Shown here piece after piece: positions 44,675 through 54,034 of a stretch of 64,000 nucleotides of DNA (its first letter is position 1; each line of letters opens with the position of its first letter). This DNA comes from Betaproteobacteria bacterium RIFCSPLOWO2_02_FULL_63_19. Its GTDB lineage: Bacteria; Pseudomonadota; Gammaproteobacteria; Burkholderiales; SG8-39. The stretch lies in NCBI GenBank assembly GCA_001770415.1, contig MEQX01000069.1:1-64000 (forward strand). Reading direction: 5' to 3'. A program made the translations under genes and the position numbers. The notes beneath the pieces are model-generated. The model saw nothing but the letters and a program-made list of their open reading frames with translations, did no database searches and was not told the origin of the DNA.

Positions 44675-45442
44675 CTACTGGCAGCCCGAGGTCGCAAGCC
44701 AGGTCGATAGCGGACCCAGGTCAAGCAGTTCATTGGCGGAAATCGGTCCCAGATAGTAGACGTGGTTATCGACCGACGACGTACCCACGTAGGCATTGGT
44801 CTGCGTGTAATGTCGGTAATAGTAGTCCGCGGAGTTGTACGCGGTGGTAGCGGACGCGGCAGGAGGCGCGAGCAATTCCGGGTAGGTGCTTTCGGCCCAG
44901 TTGAACAGGCAATCGACATTGCTCATGCCGGTCCCGGGGGTCGAGCGTTCGTAGGAGAATCCGGTCCCGCTGGCCGGCCGCACGGACCAGGACAGGAATT
45001 TGATGTCGAGGTAGATGTCGTCGGTTTTCAGGTGCAACACCGCGTTGACCCCGACCGTGGCCGGAGGGCCGGGGGGGGATCCGACGCTCTTGGCCCAGGT
45101 TTCCCAATTGGTGTAGGTGAGCGAGGCGTAGTTCGCCGTGGTGCCGGTGGCCCACTCGGTGTCGGCCGGGCTGAGGTTATGGCTGAAGGAGTTTTCCCGC
45201 GCGGCGTTGTAGAGACCTTGGCTGCCCCCGCGGGTCAGCCAGACGTTGGAGGTCAGTCGATCCTGATTGGCCGCCTGTTTCGAATCGGTGCCGTCGGCCT
45301 TCGTGAAGACCACCCGCGGACCGGTCCACACCGTGGCCGCCTGCGTGGCGAGCGGCGCTCCCAGGCAGAGCACCAACAGCCAGACAGGGATTCGCACCGC
45401 GTGCCGCCGGACCGGCCGCGAACGTCGGGCAAGGAAAGTCAT
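44675..45442 (-). CDS. exported protein with FNWAE C-terminal module
   Basis: A 255-residue exported protein; the signal peptide runs to about residue 36 (TQA). Residues 37-165 form an N-terminal domain (TVWTGPRVVFTKADG, LTRGGSQGLYNAARENSF, HLKTDDIYLDIKFLSWS) of unknown fold. From residue 176 the module NVDCLFNWAESTYPELLAP, YYYRHYTQTNAYVGTSS and HVYYLGP follows, ending in a Cys. This module is repeated across betaproteobacterial exoproteins. The DDIYLD pocket suggests a metal-binding beta-sandwich but is not proof. It lies at the 3' end of the minus-strand exported-protein cluster. Confidence 0.82.
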   Translation of the reverse strand: MTFLARRSRPVRRHAVRIPVWLLVLCLGAPLATQAATVWTGPRVVFTKADGTDSKQAANQDRLTSNVWLTRGGSQGLYNAARENSFSHNLSPADTEWATGTTANYASLTYTNWETWAKSVGSPPGPPATVGVNAVLHLKTDDIYLDIKFLSWSVRPASGTGFSYERSTPGTGMSNVDCLFNWAESTYPELLAPPAASATTAYNSADYYYRHYTQTNAYVGTSSVDNHVYYLGPISANELLDLGPLSTWLATSGCQ

Positions 45443-45600
45443 GGTCGTCCCCCTTTGGCACTGAACTGACAGGCAAACAGTTCCTTGGACGAATTATTCC
45501 GTCGTATGCGCTCCATCGACAGCGATGTCGGCGCTGTCCGGCGAGCGTCGCGCAAGTCCGTCCGGAAGCTGAAAGCCGCGAGGGTCGAGCCGCATGCCGC

Positions 45601-48600
45601 TCAGGGCGTGCTGGGCACCCATTCGCTGATCGAGGGTTCGGTAAGGGCTCCGACCGGTGTGAGCTTTTCGTAGTTCAGGCTGTAGACATTGCGGAACAGA
45701 TCGACGGTGAGTTTTCCGGCGTTGATCCCGCTGGTGCTGCTGACGTAATTGCCCTGCGGGCCGTAGATGTCCAGCGTGTAGACGTTGGAGGAATTCACCC
45801 ACAGAACGTAGATGTACCCCACGAACTCCATCTGCACGTCGAGGAACGTCGCGCCTGTGCTCGCCGCGCGCAAGGGCATGATCGATGAACCGTTGTTCGA
45901 GAAGATGCGCACCGGATTGGCGCCGGTGTCGAACGCCTGAATCCGGTTGTTGGTCTGCTCGATCACCAGAATTTCGCCTCTGGGCGTGACCGCCATGCAG
46001 GCCGGCCCCTTCAGCAGGCCCTCGCGGGTGCCCGGGCCGGCATAGGCCTGGGCGAGCGGCGCCGCGCTGTCCGCGACGGGGGTTGACGCGGGAACCAGCA
46101 CCTCGAATTTCGCCAGTGCCGTATTGATGCTGATGAGCTTGCCGGTGGGATGGATCAGGAACGCGTCAGAGGCGAAGTTGAATTTGCCCACGGCAAGATT
46201 CGAATTGGGCAGGTCGATCGCCGGCGGCACGTCCACCTTGCTCAGCGTAATGCGTCGCACGATATTGCTGCCGCCGGAAGTATCGATGTAGAAATTCCGG
46301 CTGGTCGGGCTCGATCGGCTGTAGGCAAGCCGCGCCGGCGTGAGAAAGCCGCCGCCCGAGGTCTTGTAGCCGCTCTCGGGCGTCGCGGTAAACGATAGAT
46401 TCGCGAACTGATACAACTGGCCGCCTGCCCCGGAGGCGAAATCGGTCACCCCCGCGCTCGAGGCCTTCCACGCGTAGCCGATCGCACCGAACGGCTCGCT
46501 CAACGTGATGCCGACCAACTCGCACAGGTTACCCGGGGCGTTGGCGCAGACAGCGGGTTGCACCGTCGGTGCCGTCGGAGTCGCCTGCCAGACATGCTTG
46601 CCCGAGCCGTCTAGAACGATTTTCTGCTTGTGTCCGTAGGTGGTATTGCTCGTGAGCGGCACTCGGGATTCCGTGATCGTGATCGAAGCCGTGTCGACAG
46701 TGTTGTCGATCGGACCCGTGGTCCCGGTTCCTGCAAGCCAGCCATCGTTCGAGTAGAAGCACACCGACACGTTGACCTTGCCGCCGAGTGGTATTCCTTT
46801 GAACGCATGGCTGAGCGGTGCGGTCGTTGTCCCCGCCGGCATCGGGATGATGCCGGAGTCGCGCGGCGAACTGCCGTCGCAAACCGCCGCGAGCCGGTAA
46901 TGCGTCGCGGTCGCGGGAAATCCCGCCACATCGAGCGGATCGTGGCTGATGCTGACGGTCAGATCATGCGTCGAACTCACTTCCGTCACGTAGGTCCACG
47001 GGGATTGGGCAACCTCGGCACTGGTCTCGGCGATCGTCGCAATCAGTCCCAGGGCGGCGACGGCCTGCAGCGCCACGCCTATGCCGAAGGGCAGCGTGTC
47101 CTCCGCGACGCCTTCGGCCTCGCCTGCCGCGAGGCTTGCCTGGACTTCGGCCCAGAATGCCGGCGCGGCTTTGACCATCGTGAAGAACACCGGCGCGCCG
47201 AGCGTCTTGAACACGGCGGGATCATTGTAGAAGCCGGCCAGCGCGGTATCGACGATCGCCTGCATGAATATCTGCGCGGTGCCGATCAGTAGTTTGGTCG
47301 CGGTGGTCATCTTGGCGGCAAATGCCGGAAACGCGGCCGTTGCCGCCAGCGCGAGAAACAGCCCCGGAAGTGCAAGGTCGACGACCACGGTCATCACCTC
47401 GCCGGGGCGCGTCGTTTCGGGATAGCTGTTGGTTCCGCTCCCCAGACCGCCCGACAGAATCTGAATCGACGCCGCGCTTTCGGGCACCCGTACGGTGAAT
47501 GACCAGTGGTTCTCCGCCACAACCGGTATTTCCGGAAACGGTATTCCCATGACTGCGAACGGTTGGTTCAGCAATGTCAGAAAACCGTCGTAGGTTCCGT
47601 TGAAGCCGGTCGAAAACTGCCCGTGGATGTCGGCGGGCAGCTCCGCGAGCGCGATGGGCCTGCCGTCGCCGTCGAGAAAGCGGACATAGAGTCCCAGATA
47701 ACGCAGCCACGTGTTGTAAACGGTGAAGCTGAGCGTGCGCGAGAGCGCGTTGGTCGCAGTGTCGAGGCTCGATGTCCCCGTGACATCGGTGACGCGGTAC
47801 CCGTTGCCCGAGGACAGATCGCGTGGCGTCCAGGTCACGCCAGGTGGCGACGCCGCGAACGACGCCGGGCGCGCGCTGGGCGTCGCGACGGATGCGGGCG
47901 GCGCGGCGCTGTTGACGACCCATAGCTTGCCTTTCAGCACCTGATTGTCCCGGGTATTGGTTTGCATGCCGGCAACGTTCCCGCCGAGCACCGGGTCATT
48001 CTTGATCTTGGGCAGAATGCTTTGGATCGCGGCACCGGTGAGGCGCAGGGTTTCCTCGGAGTGGTGGGTGAAATACAGCTTGTGGCCATTGGACGCGAGC
48101 TTGGGCTGGCCGGTGTCGGGGTCGATGCACGGGACCTGCGTGGCCCAGCCGCCTGTCTCCGTGGCCGGACCCTGGCGGTACAGCGACTGCGCCAGCGCGA
48201 GGATGTTGGCGTCGGCGCAGACGATGACCTGCTGCACGTAGCTCAGCGTGGCCGCATCGAACGAACAGATCTCGGGATGGTTGCAGACCAGCGACACGGC
48301 GTGATCAAAATAGCTCTTGTAGCGCAGGTAGATGCCGCCCGCGCAGTATCCGCCGGACGTTGTCGGGAGTTCCCGCTGCCGCATTGCCGGCGCCGCTGGG
48401 CCCACGCAGGTACTGAACTCTCCGAGGAACGTACCGTCGCCGGCGCTCGCGCAGGATATCGCCAGCGCCTGGCTTACATTCGCGGCAGCGGTTGAAGGCA
48501 CGTGGTAGAACATGCCGTGCATCGACCAAGCGGTTGCGCTTCCCGCTTTGGGCATTCCTTTCACGTACAGCAGCTGCGGGCCGTTCGCTGGCAGTGGGAT

Positions 48601-48930
48601 GTTCTGCGCGCCGTGGGTGATGTTCGCGTCGCTGATCTGGGCGAGTCCCGGTTCAGCCGACTTCAGCGCCGCGAGCTGTGCATCGGTGATGGCCGATACC
48701 GGATGATGCTTCGTGCCCGCCACCAGAAAGAAGTTCGTGTTCGGGTCGGCGTTGGAAAGGTCGAAATAGTAGTCGCGCCACTCGGCGCTGGTCTCGGCCC
48801 GCGGATCGCTGCCGATGATGCCGCAGCTCGCGAGCCACGGACCGACGCCGGCGATCAGGCCGGTGCCTGCGGCCTGCTTGAGGAAACGCCGGCGCTGCGG
48901 CCTGTAAGGATCGTTCCGGTTCCGCATCAT
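45601..48930 (-). CDS. Tat-exported lipoprotein with NHL-like C-terminus
   Basis: A 1109-residue protein. The Tat signal RRRFLKQAAGTGLIAGVG is followed by a lipobox (LASC), so it is a Tat-dependent lipoprotein, folded before export. Residues 40-400 are an enzyme-like or binding domain (FFLVAGTKHHPV, TSGGYCAGGIYLRYKSYF, FTHHSEETLRLTG). A hydrophobic stretch (LALPGLFLALAATAAFPAFA) lies mid-protein. The last ~130 residues contain an NHL-like blade (GPACMAVTPRGEILVIEQTN, NRIQAFD). GGAGGGAA precedes the start at 48930. It lies 55 bases after the pentapeptide lipoprotein gene, on the same strand. Confidence 0.82.
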   Translation of the reverse strand: MMRNRNDPYRPQRRRFLKQAAGTGLIAGVGPWLASCGIIGSDPRAETSAEWRDYYFDLSNADPNTNFFLVAGTKHHPVSAITDAQLAALKSAEPGLAQISDANITHGAQNIPLPANGPQLLYVKGMPKAGSATAWSMHGMFYHVPSTAAANVSQALAISCASAGDGTFLGEFSTCVGPAAPAMRQRELPTTSGGYCAGGIYLRYKSYFDHAVSLVCNHPEICSFDAATLSYVQQVIVCADANILALAQSLYRQGPATETGGWATQVPCIDPDTGQPKLASNGHKLYFTHHSEETLRLTGAAIQSILPKIKNDPVLGGNVAGMQTNTRDNQVLKGKLWVVNSAAPPASVATPSARPASFAASPPGVTWTPRDLSSGNGYRVTDVTGTSSLDTATNALSRTLSFTVYNTWLRYLGLYVRFLDGDGRPIALAELPADIHGQFSTGFNGTYDGFLTLLNQPFAVMGIPFPEIPVVAENHWSFTVRVPESAASIQILSGGLGSGTNSYPETTRPGEVMTVVVDLALPGLFLALAATAAFPAFAAKMTTATKLLIGTAQIFMQAIVDTALAGFYNDPAVFKTLGAPVFFTMVKAAPAFWAEVQASLAAGEAEGVAEDTLPFGIGVALQAVAALGLIATIAETSAEVAQSPWTYVTEVSSTHDLTVSISHDPLDVAGFPATATHYRLAAVCDGSSPRDSGIIPMPAGTTTAPLSHAFKGIPLGGKVNVSVCFYSNDGWLAGTGTTGPIDNTVDTASITITESRVPLTSNTTYGHKQKIVLDGSGKHVWQATPTAPTVQPAVCANAPGNLCELVGITLSEPFGAIGYAWKASSAGVTDFASGAGGQLYQFANLSFTATPESGYKTSGGGFLTPARLAYSRSSPTSRNFYIDTSGGSNIVRRITLSKVDVPPAIDLPNSNLAVGKFNFASDAFLIHPTGKLISINTALAKFEVLVPASTPVADSAAPLAQAYAGPGTREGLLKGPACMAVTPRGEILVIEQTNNRIQAFDTGANPVRIFSNNGSSIMPLRAASTGATFLDVQMEFVGYIYVLWVNSSNVYTLDIYGPQGNYVSSTSGINAGKLTVDLFRNVYSLNYEKLTPVGALTEPSISEWVPSTP

Positions 48931-48985
48931 GTCTTCCCTCCGTTTCGCACAGCGTTTCCCATTGATCGCGCCTCGCGGTCGGCTT

Positions 48986-51802
48986 TTACCAGCAGGTGTT
49001 GAGCGGCACGGCGAAGCCGTCGCACAGCGGGTTGACCGTGCAGCTCGAATTGGTGTGGCTCGAATTTGCGAGCGGCGTGATCGGCGAGATCCAGGCCGCA
49101 TCGCTGCACGGCCCGGCAGCGCCGTTCGGGCAGCCGTTGCTCGCGTCCGTTGCCGGACGGTGCGCGCTCGCGTACACGTACTGAATGCAGGTCGGCGCGA
49201 ACTGCGTGCCGGCGACGCACGCGCCGCTCGCGTTGGCGACCGTCAGTCCCGGAAAGCCCGTGTATTCGTTGTTCAGGTTGGTCTGGATGCAACTCGCGCT
49301 GGGGTCGCTATCGACGTACGCGCTGGTGAAATTCGCGTTCTGCACCTGGGCGTTGGTGAAGTCCGCGCCCTGCAGGAAGGCGAAGCTGAAATCGGTCGCG
49401 GCGCCGGTGGCCGCATTGCGATTGAGGTTGGCGTCCCTGAACGAGGTGCCAAAGAGCAGGGCGCCGGAGAAGCTCGCGCCGTTGGCGCGGGTGCCACTCA
49501 TGTCCACGCCGGCCAGGTAGGCGTTGGCGAAGCGGGTGCTGTCCATGCTCGCGCGGTAGGCGCTCGCGCAGGTGGGCTTGGCGTAGGTGTCGCACGCCGG
49601 TTGGCAGGACTGTGGCGTTGCGCTGTAGAAGCTCGCATAGCTGAAATCCGAACCATCGAGGTTGGCGCCGGACAGGTTGGCATTCTTCAAGTGGGCGCCC
49701 GAGAGGCTGGCCGCAACGCCCAAGTTGCTCGCGTTGAGCGTCGCGTGGCACAGGTTCGCGGATTCGAGGTTGGCGTAATTCAGCTTCGCGCCCTGCAGCG
49801 TCGCGAAGCGCAGGTCGGCGTTGCTCAGGTTCGAATTCGACAACTGCGCGCCCGTCAGGTTGGCGTGCTGCAGCTTGACGCCTGCGGACAGATCGAGCTT
49901 CTGCATATCGACACCGGCCAGGTTGCAGTATTCGCAGCGGTCGGTTTGAGTCAGAATGGTTACCGAATCCGTGCCTAGGCGGATGGAACCCGGCGCGAAA
50001 TTGGCGTCGGCGAAACGTACACAGCCCGACTGGTTGAATAGGTGTGAGGTGCCTTGGTATTCGTAGCCGGTGTAGACCGTTGCAGTGGTTTGCGGGCCAA
50101 GTTGTAGCGAGTTCATGAATCCGCCGAGAATGGACAACTGGTCGATCGGGACCGTGGGTTGCGGATAGGGCAGGCTGATGCCTTCTGAAACCATCGCCGC
50201 GCCGGTGCAATTGGCGCCGGAGAACATCGCCATTTCGCCGACTGCCAGCTTCCAGGCTCCGCCCGAATCGGCCATGGAGGCGGGCATGCCATTCGGAAAA
50301 TAGCGAAAACCTACGCGTATCTCAGGCGGCTGATAAAATCCCCATATCCCGACGTCGTACGCACTCGTGAGTTGAGTCAGGAGTGCAGGCGACAGCCCAT
50401 AAATTATCTGGGACGAAAGCAGTTGGATGCTGTTGTCCGAGGGATTCGACGTCCTGTCCGAGTAGCTCGCGATCGACAGTGTGATCGGCGTGAACTGGCC
50501 GGCGTCGGCGATCTGCGACTGCGCAGGATTGCTCGGGTTGAACGCCAGCGGTGCGACCCAGAGCGGCTCCGGCCAGGGCTGCGAGACTTCGAGCGATACT
50601 CTGCCCCCGCGGTAGGTTTGATAGTCCAGCGCATAGGTATGATGCTGCGGATCGACAGATTTGCCGGAGCCATCTGAGGCCGGCGAGGTGGTGCAGTAGT
50701 ACGGCAGTCCGAAAGTACTGAGCGATCCGTCGCCGTATCGCGTGACCTCGAAAAAGTTCGCGGCATCGAACAGGTAGCGCGTCCGCGTCGTACTGTCCCA
50801 CGGCCAGAAGTAGGGAGAAATCTGGGCGACTGGCTGGATCTGGCCCCTGCACCCGAATGCGACCCGGTATCCTGAAGTCGGGTCCACGTTCCCGCCGATA
50901 TCATTGGCGCCGGTGAAACTCAGATAATTGCCGCTGCGCGTGTCATACACGGCCCAGTATTCCGGGTGGCTCGGGTCGGAGGCGGCTCGCACGCGCGGTG
51001 CGGCCGCACGCGCGGAGGCGAGCATCGGGACAGGGGGCGGCGCTGCGTGATGTACGAAGATCGTTCGCTTCGATCCCGAACCGCCGTAGGTGTGCCGCAT
51101 GGTGTAGATGCCTGTGCTTGCGCCGAAATCGATGCAGGGGGCGCCCGCTTTCAGGCTGAACACCTCTTGGCCGGCGGCATCGAGCAGCTGCAGCGTGTCC
51201 GCGCCTACGTCCTGCGCGTCCATGCAGAACTTGTACGTCTTGGTGGCAAGCTGCAGCGGAAAGCTCTGCGTGCCGGTTTCCGGCGCTGACCGCAGAACAA
51301 CATGATGGGATTCGGTTGCGACCAGGCTGGAATTGGCCTTGAAATCCTTCAGCGTCAGCGCCGACAGCTCCTGCAGCACGGTTTCCCAGGCCCAGGAATC
51401 GCCGCTCAGGTGCAGTACGACGTCGCCGTAGACCCTGGTGTCGATGTGCAGCCGGGATATCCTGATCCTCGCGTCGGCGGGGCGCCAGTCGGACGTGATG
51501 GTCGCGTTCACCGGGCTCAACAGCGCCGCCTTCAGGAAATCTTCACGCGTCACCGAGCGCCGGAGGCCGACCGATTCAACATTCCAGCGGCCGCTTTTTC
51601 GCAACAGCAGCACGACGTCGGGATAGACCTGGTCGCCCACCTGCAGGCCCGGAAGCGCAAGGCGCTCCGCATCGCTCTGGAACGTCAGGATGGAGTCCGC
51701 GATCGGCGGCGAAGAGTACGTCCCTGACGAGCCTGTAAAGCCGCAGGAAGCGACGTAAAGGGTGATCGCTGCAATGAGCAGCCCGGGCGCGGTTTTCGGC
51801 AT
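48986..51802 (-). CDS. pentapeptide-repeat lipoprotein with crystallin-like domain
   Basis: A 938-residue lipoprotein. The lipobox is VASC, ~20 residues from the ATG at 51802, which has AGGAGG six bases upstream. Two copies of an LxLPxLxVGDxVYPDVVLxL-like motif lie near residues 40-80 and 110-145. A mid region (LSFTGANDIGGNVDPTSG) leads to a beta/gamma-crystallin-like segment (VYTGYEYQGTSHLF, PGSIRLG) near 570-610. Residues ~620-830 are pentapeptide repeats (LSNADLRFATLQGAKLNYAN), a right-handed beta-helix. The Cys-rich tail ends NTCW. No catalytic site is evident. It is the first gene of the exported cluster. Confidence 0.85.
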   Translation of the reverse strand: MPKTAPGLLIAAITLYVASCGFTGSSGTYSSPPIADSILTFQSDAERLALPGLQVGDQVYPDVVLLLRKSGRWNVESVGLRRSVTREDFLKAALLSPVNATITSDWRPADARIRISRLHIDTRVYGDVVLHLSGDSWAWETVLQELSALTLKDFKANSSLVATESHHVVLRSAPETGTQSFPLQLATKTYKFCMDAQDVGADTLQLLDAAGQEVFSLKAGAPCIDFGASTGIYTMRHTYGGSGSKRTIFVHHAAPPPVPMLASARAAAPRVRAASDPSHPEYWAVYDTRSGNYLSFTGANDIGGNVDPTSGYRVAFGCRGQIQPVAQISPYFWPWDSTTRTRYLFDAANFFEVTRYGDGSLSTFGLPYYCTTSPASDGSGKSVDPQHHTYALDYQTYRGGRVSLEVSQPWPEPLWVAPLAFNPSNPAQSQIADAGQFTPITLSIASYSDRTSNPSDNSIQLLSSQIIYGLSPALLTQLTSAYDVGIWGFYQPPEIRVGFRYFPNGMPASMADSGGAWKLAVGEMAMFSGANCTGAAMVSEGISLPYPQPTVPIDQLSILGGFMNSLQLGPQTTATVYTGYEYQGTSHLFNQSGCVRFADANFAPGSIRLGTDSVTILTQTDRCEYCNLAGVDMQKLDLSAGVKLQHANLTGAQLSNSNLSNADLRFATLQGAKLNYANLESANLCHATLNASNLGVAASLSGAHLKNANLSGANLDGSDFSYASFYSATPQSCQPACDTYAKPTCASAYRASMDSTRFANAYLAGVDMSGTRANGASFSGALLFGTSFRDANLNRNAATGAATDFSFAFLQGADFTNAQVQNANFTSAYVDSDPSASCIQTNLNNEYTGFPGLTVANASGACVAGTQFAPTCIQYVYASAHRPATDASNGCPNGAAGPCSDAAWISPITPLANSSHTNSSCTVNPLCDGFAVPLNTCW

Positions 51803-52080
51803 GTCCATCCTCCTGGCAAGAAGCTCATGCCCGAACGTTCCCGTCTGCGCGGGGTACCTCCGAATATCACTAGCACGTCTATTGCGCCGCTTTCTTGTCG
51901 TTAGCGTGGAATCGTCCGTTCGATTCCACGCTATTATCCCGCGGCGGATCGTCTTATTGCGCGATCCTGCATGCTGCGAAGCAGGGGTCGCTTTATCCGA
52001 TGGCTACCTTACTCCCCTCGAACGCGTGGCACAATGGTTTGAGCGCCCGGACGGCGCCGGATCGCTCGATCCAATTCCGT
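51803..52080. other. intergenic region upstream of the exported cluster
   Basis: About 280 bases between the start of the pentapeptide lipoprotein gene and the stop of the binding-protein gene. It contains the perfect 12-bp inverted repeat at 51903-51932 and nothing else I can name. Confidence 0.5.
51903..51932. other. perfect 12-bp inverted repeat (operator or terminator)
   Basis: AGCGTGGAATCG and CGATTCCACGCT pair fully around TCCGTT. On the minus strand it lies 149 bases after the stop of the SBP gene and 101 bases before the start of the pentapeptide lipoprotein gene. No T-run follows on either side. Its symmetry suits a dimeric regulator site as well as a terminator hairpin. Confidence 0.6.
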
Positions 52081-53043
52081 TCAGGCATGGCGCGCCGACA
52101 CTCGAGTCGGTGCCGGCGACGATGCGTGCGACCCGGCAAGAATGTCCGGCTGGAAGCGAAGATCGAGGAAATCCGTCGCCTGTATGCCATCGCGGATGCC
52201 GCCGAGTTCGCGCTGCAATGCGACCGAGCGCTCGAATCCGGGCATGTCGATCCGGCAGTCGAGCTGGAAATGCGGCCGCTCGCGCTCGACCGCGCGCCGC
52301 GCCGCCGCCTCGGTGGTGCGGTACTGGCGCGCGGCGAAGGCGACCCATTCATCGACATGGTCGACCGCGTAATGCGCAGAGCGCTGCGCGCCGCGCAGCA
52401 CCGCGCGGATCAGCTCCGGATCGCGCGCGATCAGCTCGTTGCGGGCGACGCGGACGATCCACTGATAGTCCGGCAGGTAGGGCTCGACGAAGGCCGGGGT
52501 CCAGTAGTTCAGCAACCCGCGCTCCTCGCCGATGGCGATATTGGGTTCGCTGACCAGGCACGCGTCGATCCTGCCGTCGGCGAGGAAATCGATCACGCGC
52601 GGGTAGTCGTCGAGCAGCGGCACGAAGGTGACATCGGTGTCCGGGTTCAGGCCCTCGCAGATCAGGATCCGGCGCATGATCCAGTCGGGGCAGCTGCCCA
52701 GGCCGAGCATACCGATGCGCCTGCCCTTCAGTGCCTGATAGTCTTTAACCGGAATGTCCTTGGCCGCGCCGAAGAACATGTGCGCCTTCTGGCGGCAGCC
52801 GCTGGCGACGATGCGGAACGCCTTGCCGGCGGCGATGGCGTTGATCGCCGGCGGCGACCCCATTTCGCCGATCTCCAGCGCGCCGCTGTCGTAAGCGGCG
52901 GCGATCTCAGGTCCGCCGAACACCACTCTGACCGAAAGATCGAGCCCTTCGTCCTCGAAGAAACCTCTTTCGATGCCGATGCGCAGCGCGACCGCGCATT
53001 TGTCGGTGGGCGTGCCGTAGACCACTTTGCACAACCCGGGCAT
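52081..53043 (-). CDS. NMT1/THI5-like substrate-binding protein without signal peptide
   Basis: A 320-residue protein. The core matches the NMT1/SsuA binding-protein fold: GIERGFFEDEGLDLSV, GALEIGEMGSPPAINAIAAGK, GCRQKAHMFFGA, and GRRIGMLGLGSCPDWIMRRIL. The start is set at 53043 by AGGAG seven bases upstream. The N-terminus MPGLCKVVYGTPTDKCAVAL has no signal peptide, so the protein may stay in the cytoplasm, be exported otherwise, or act like THI5-type enzymes. No ABC permease or ATPase gene is adjacent. The ligand is unknown. Confidence 0.82.
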   Translation of the reverse strand: MPGLCKVVYGTPTDKCAVALRIGIERGFFEDEGLDLSVRVVFGGPEIAAAYDSGALEIGEMGSPPAINAIAAGKAFRIVASGCRQKAHMFFGAAKDIPVKDYQALKGRRIGMLGLGSCPDWIMRRILICEGLNPDTDVTFVPLLDDYPRVIDFLADGRIDACLVSEPNIAIGEERGLLNYWTPAFVEPYLPDYQWIVRVARNELIARDPELIRAVLRGAQRSAHYAVDHVDEWVAFAARQYRTTEAAARRAVERERPHFQLDCRIDMPGFERSVALQRELGGIRDGIQATDFLDLRFQPDILAGSHASSPAPTRVSARHA

Positions 53044-53203
53044 GGTCATTCTCCTGTTGGCTTTGGATGTCCGGCGCATTATAACGGGATGAAGCCCACC
53101 GATTCCGCCGAACGCAGTAATCTGACCGGCATCGCAAACCATTGCGCCTGGACATCTTTCACATGATCCGCGGCAAACGAAATGGCCAAGTGAAGGAGGG
53201 GCT

Positions 53204-53740
53204 GTGAGCTGTCGATGGGTTGTTCGCCTCGCGCTTTCGCTGATCGCGATCGTCGGCGCAACGGCATCGGTCGCGGCCGAACTGGACATTCCGGATCTTT
53301 CGCTCGACGTCGCCACGCGACGGCAGGAGGACGGTCGGGTCGGCAAATGGATCCATGAATTCCGGCTCCGGTGCGAAGCGGGAACCTGCAATCTGACGGT
53401 CATGACGCTCAACCAATGCGTCGAAAGTGTCCCCGGGGCGCCGATCAACGTGCAGATCTACCGGCAGGAGGTCGGCGAACTGCGCGTCTCGCGTCGGGAC
53501 AGCGATACATTGGTCGTGGAATTCGACCACCTGTCGGGAACCTCGCGACTGAGAATCGGTTTCGAACGGGTTCAGGTCGGCGCCTATCTGCGCGGCAAGG
53601 TTACCTCCTTCAGCGGCGGGTACATCGACCGCTCCGCGCGGCCGGGCCGTATGGCATTTGTGGAGTACGTGCCGTTGCAAGGGCGCTACAGCAACGTGAC
53701 GCTGGACTGCAAGCTCGAGCTGCCGGGGATCGAGAAATAG
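53204..53740 (+). CDS. small exported protein with duplicated 3' end
   Basis: A 178-residue protein starting with GTG at 53204 after AAGGAGGGG. A signal peptide (VRLALSLIAIVGATASVA) precedes a mature, mostly beta protein. It has four Cys residues in pairs (LRCEAGTCNLT, LNQC, LDCKLEL) that may form disulphides. I recognise no family. Its last ~33 codons (AFVEYVPLQGRYSNVTLDC) recur at 55951-56059 as a fragment, on the other side of the cyclase gene. Confidence 0.7.
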   Translation: MSCRWVVRLALSLIAIVGATASVAAELDIPDLSLDVATRRQEDGRVGKWIHEFRLRCEAGTCNLTVMTLNQCVESVPGAPINVQIYRQEVGELRVSRRDSDTLVVEFDHLSGTSRLRIGFERVQVGAYLRGKVTSFSGGYIDRSARPGRMAFVEYVPLQGRYSNVTLDCKLELPGIEK

Positions 53741-53746
53741 CGCTCG
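53638..53746 (+). repeat. direct repeat copy 1 (3' end of exported-protein gene)
   Basis: This ~108-base segment, from the GGCCG-rich start through the stop codon and the trailing GCGCTC, is about 80% the same as 55951-56059. Both code for RxAFVEYVPLxGRYxNVTLDC and end in the same GAGAAATAGCGCTC. Confidence 0.7.
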
Positions 53747-54034
53747 GTGATGCGCCGGCGGATCACCGGACGCGCAGACGATACTGTTGACGAATCCGGC
53801 GAGGACCGTGTGCCGCGTAATGCGGATAATCCCGCTGCGGTCTTCTGGCACCGCGCTCCCTGAATTTCCGTTGCCCTCGGCGAACGCGGCGGCGTTCGCG
53901 CAACGAGCGGGTGCAATGGATAGCACAACGATGACCCGAAGTCCGTGGCCACTGCGCATTCGCGCCGTGGGCTTTCCCAGTCGCGCTCGCTTCGGAGAGA
54001 GTAAGCTATCATCCCAATCGGAGGCACGACTTCG
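53747..54034. other. intergenic spacer before the cyclase gene
   Basis: About 290 bases. No coherent gene is visible. A GGAGG ribosome site ends it, nine bases before the ATG at 54035. Confidence 0.4.

Noticed and set aside
51895..53166. 423-codon open frame on the plus strand
   Set aside because: It is antisense to the NMT1/THI5-like gene, with repetitive Arg/Ala/Asp composition typical of a shadow frame.
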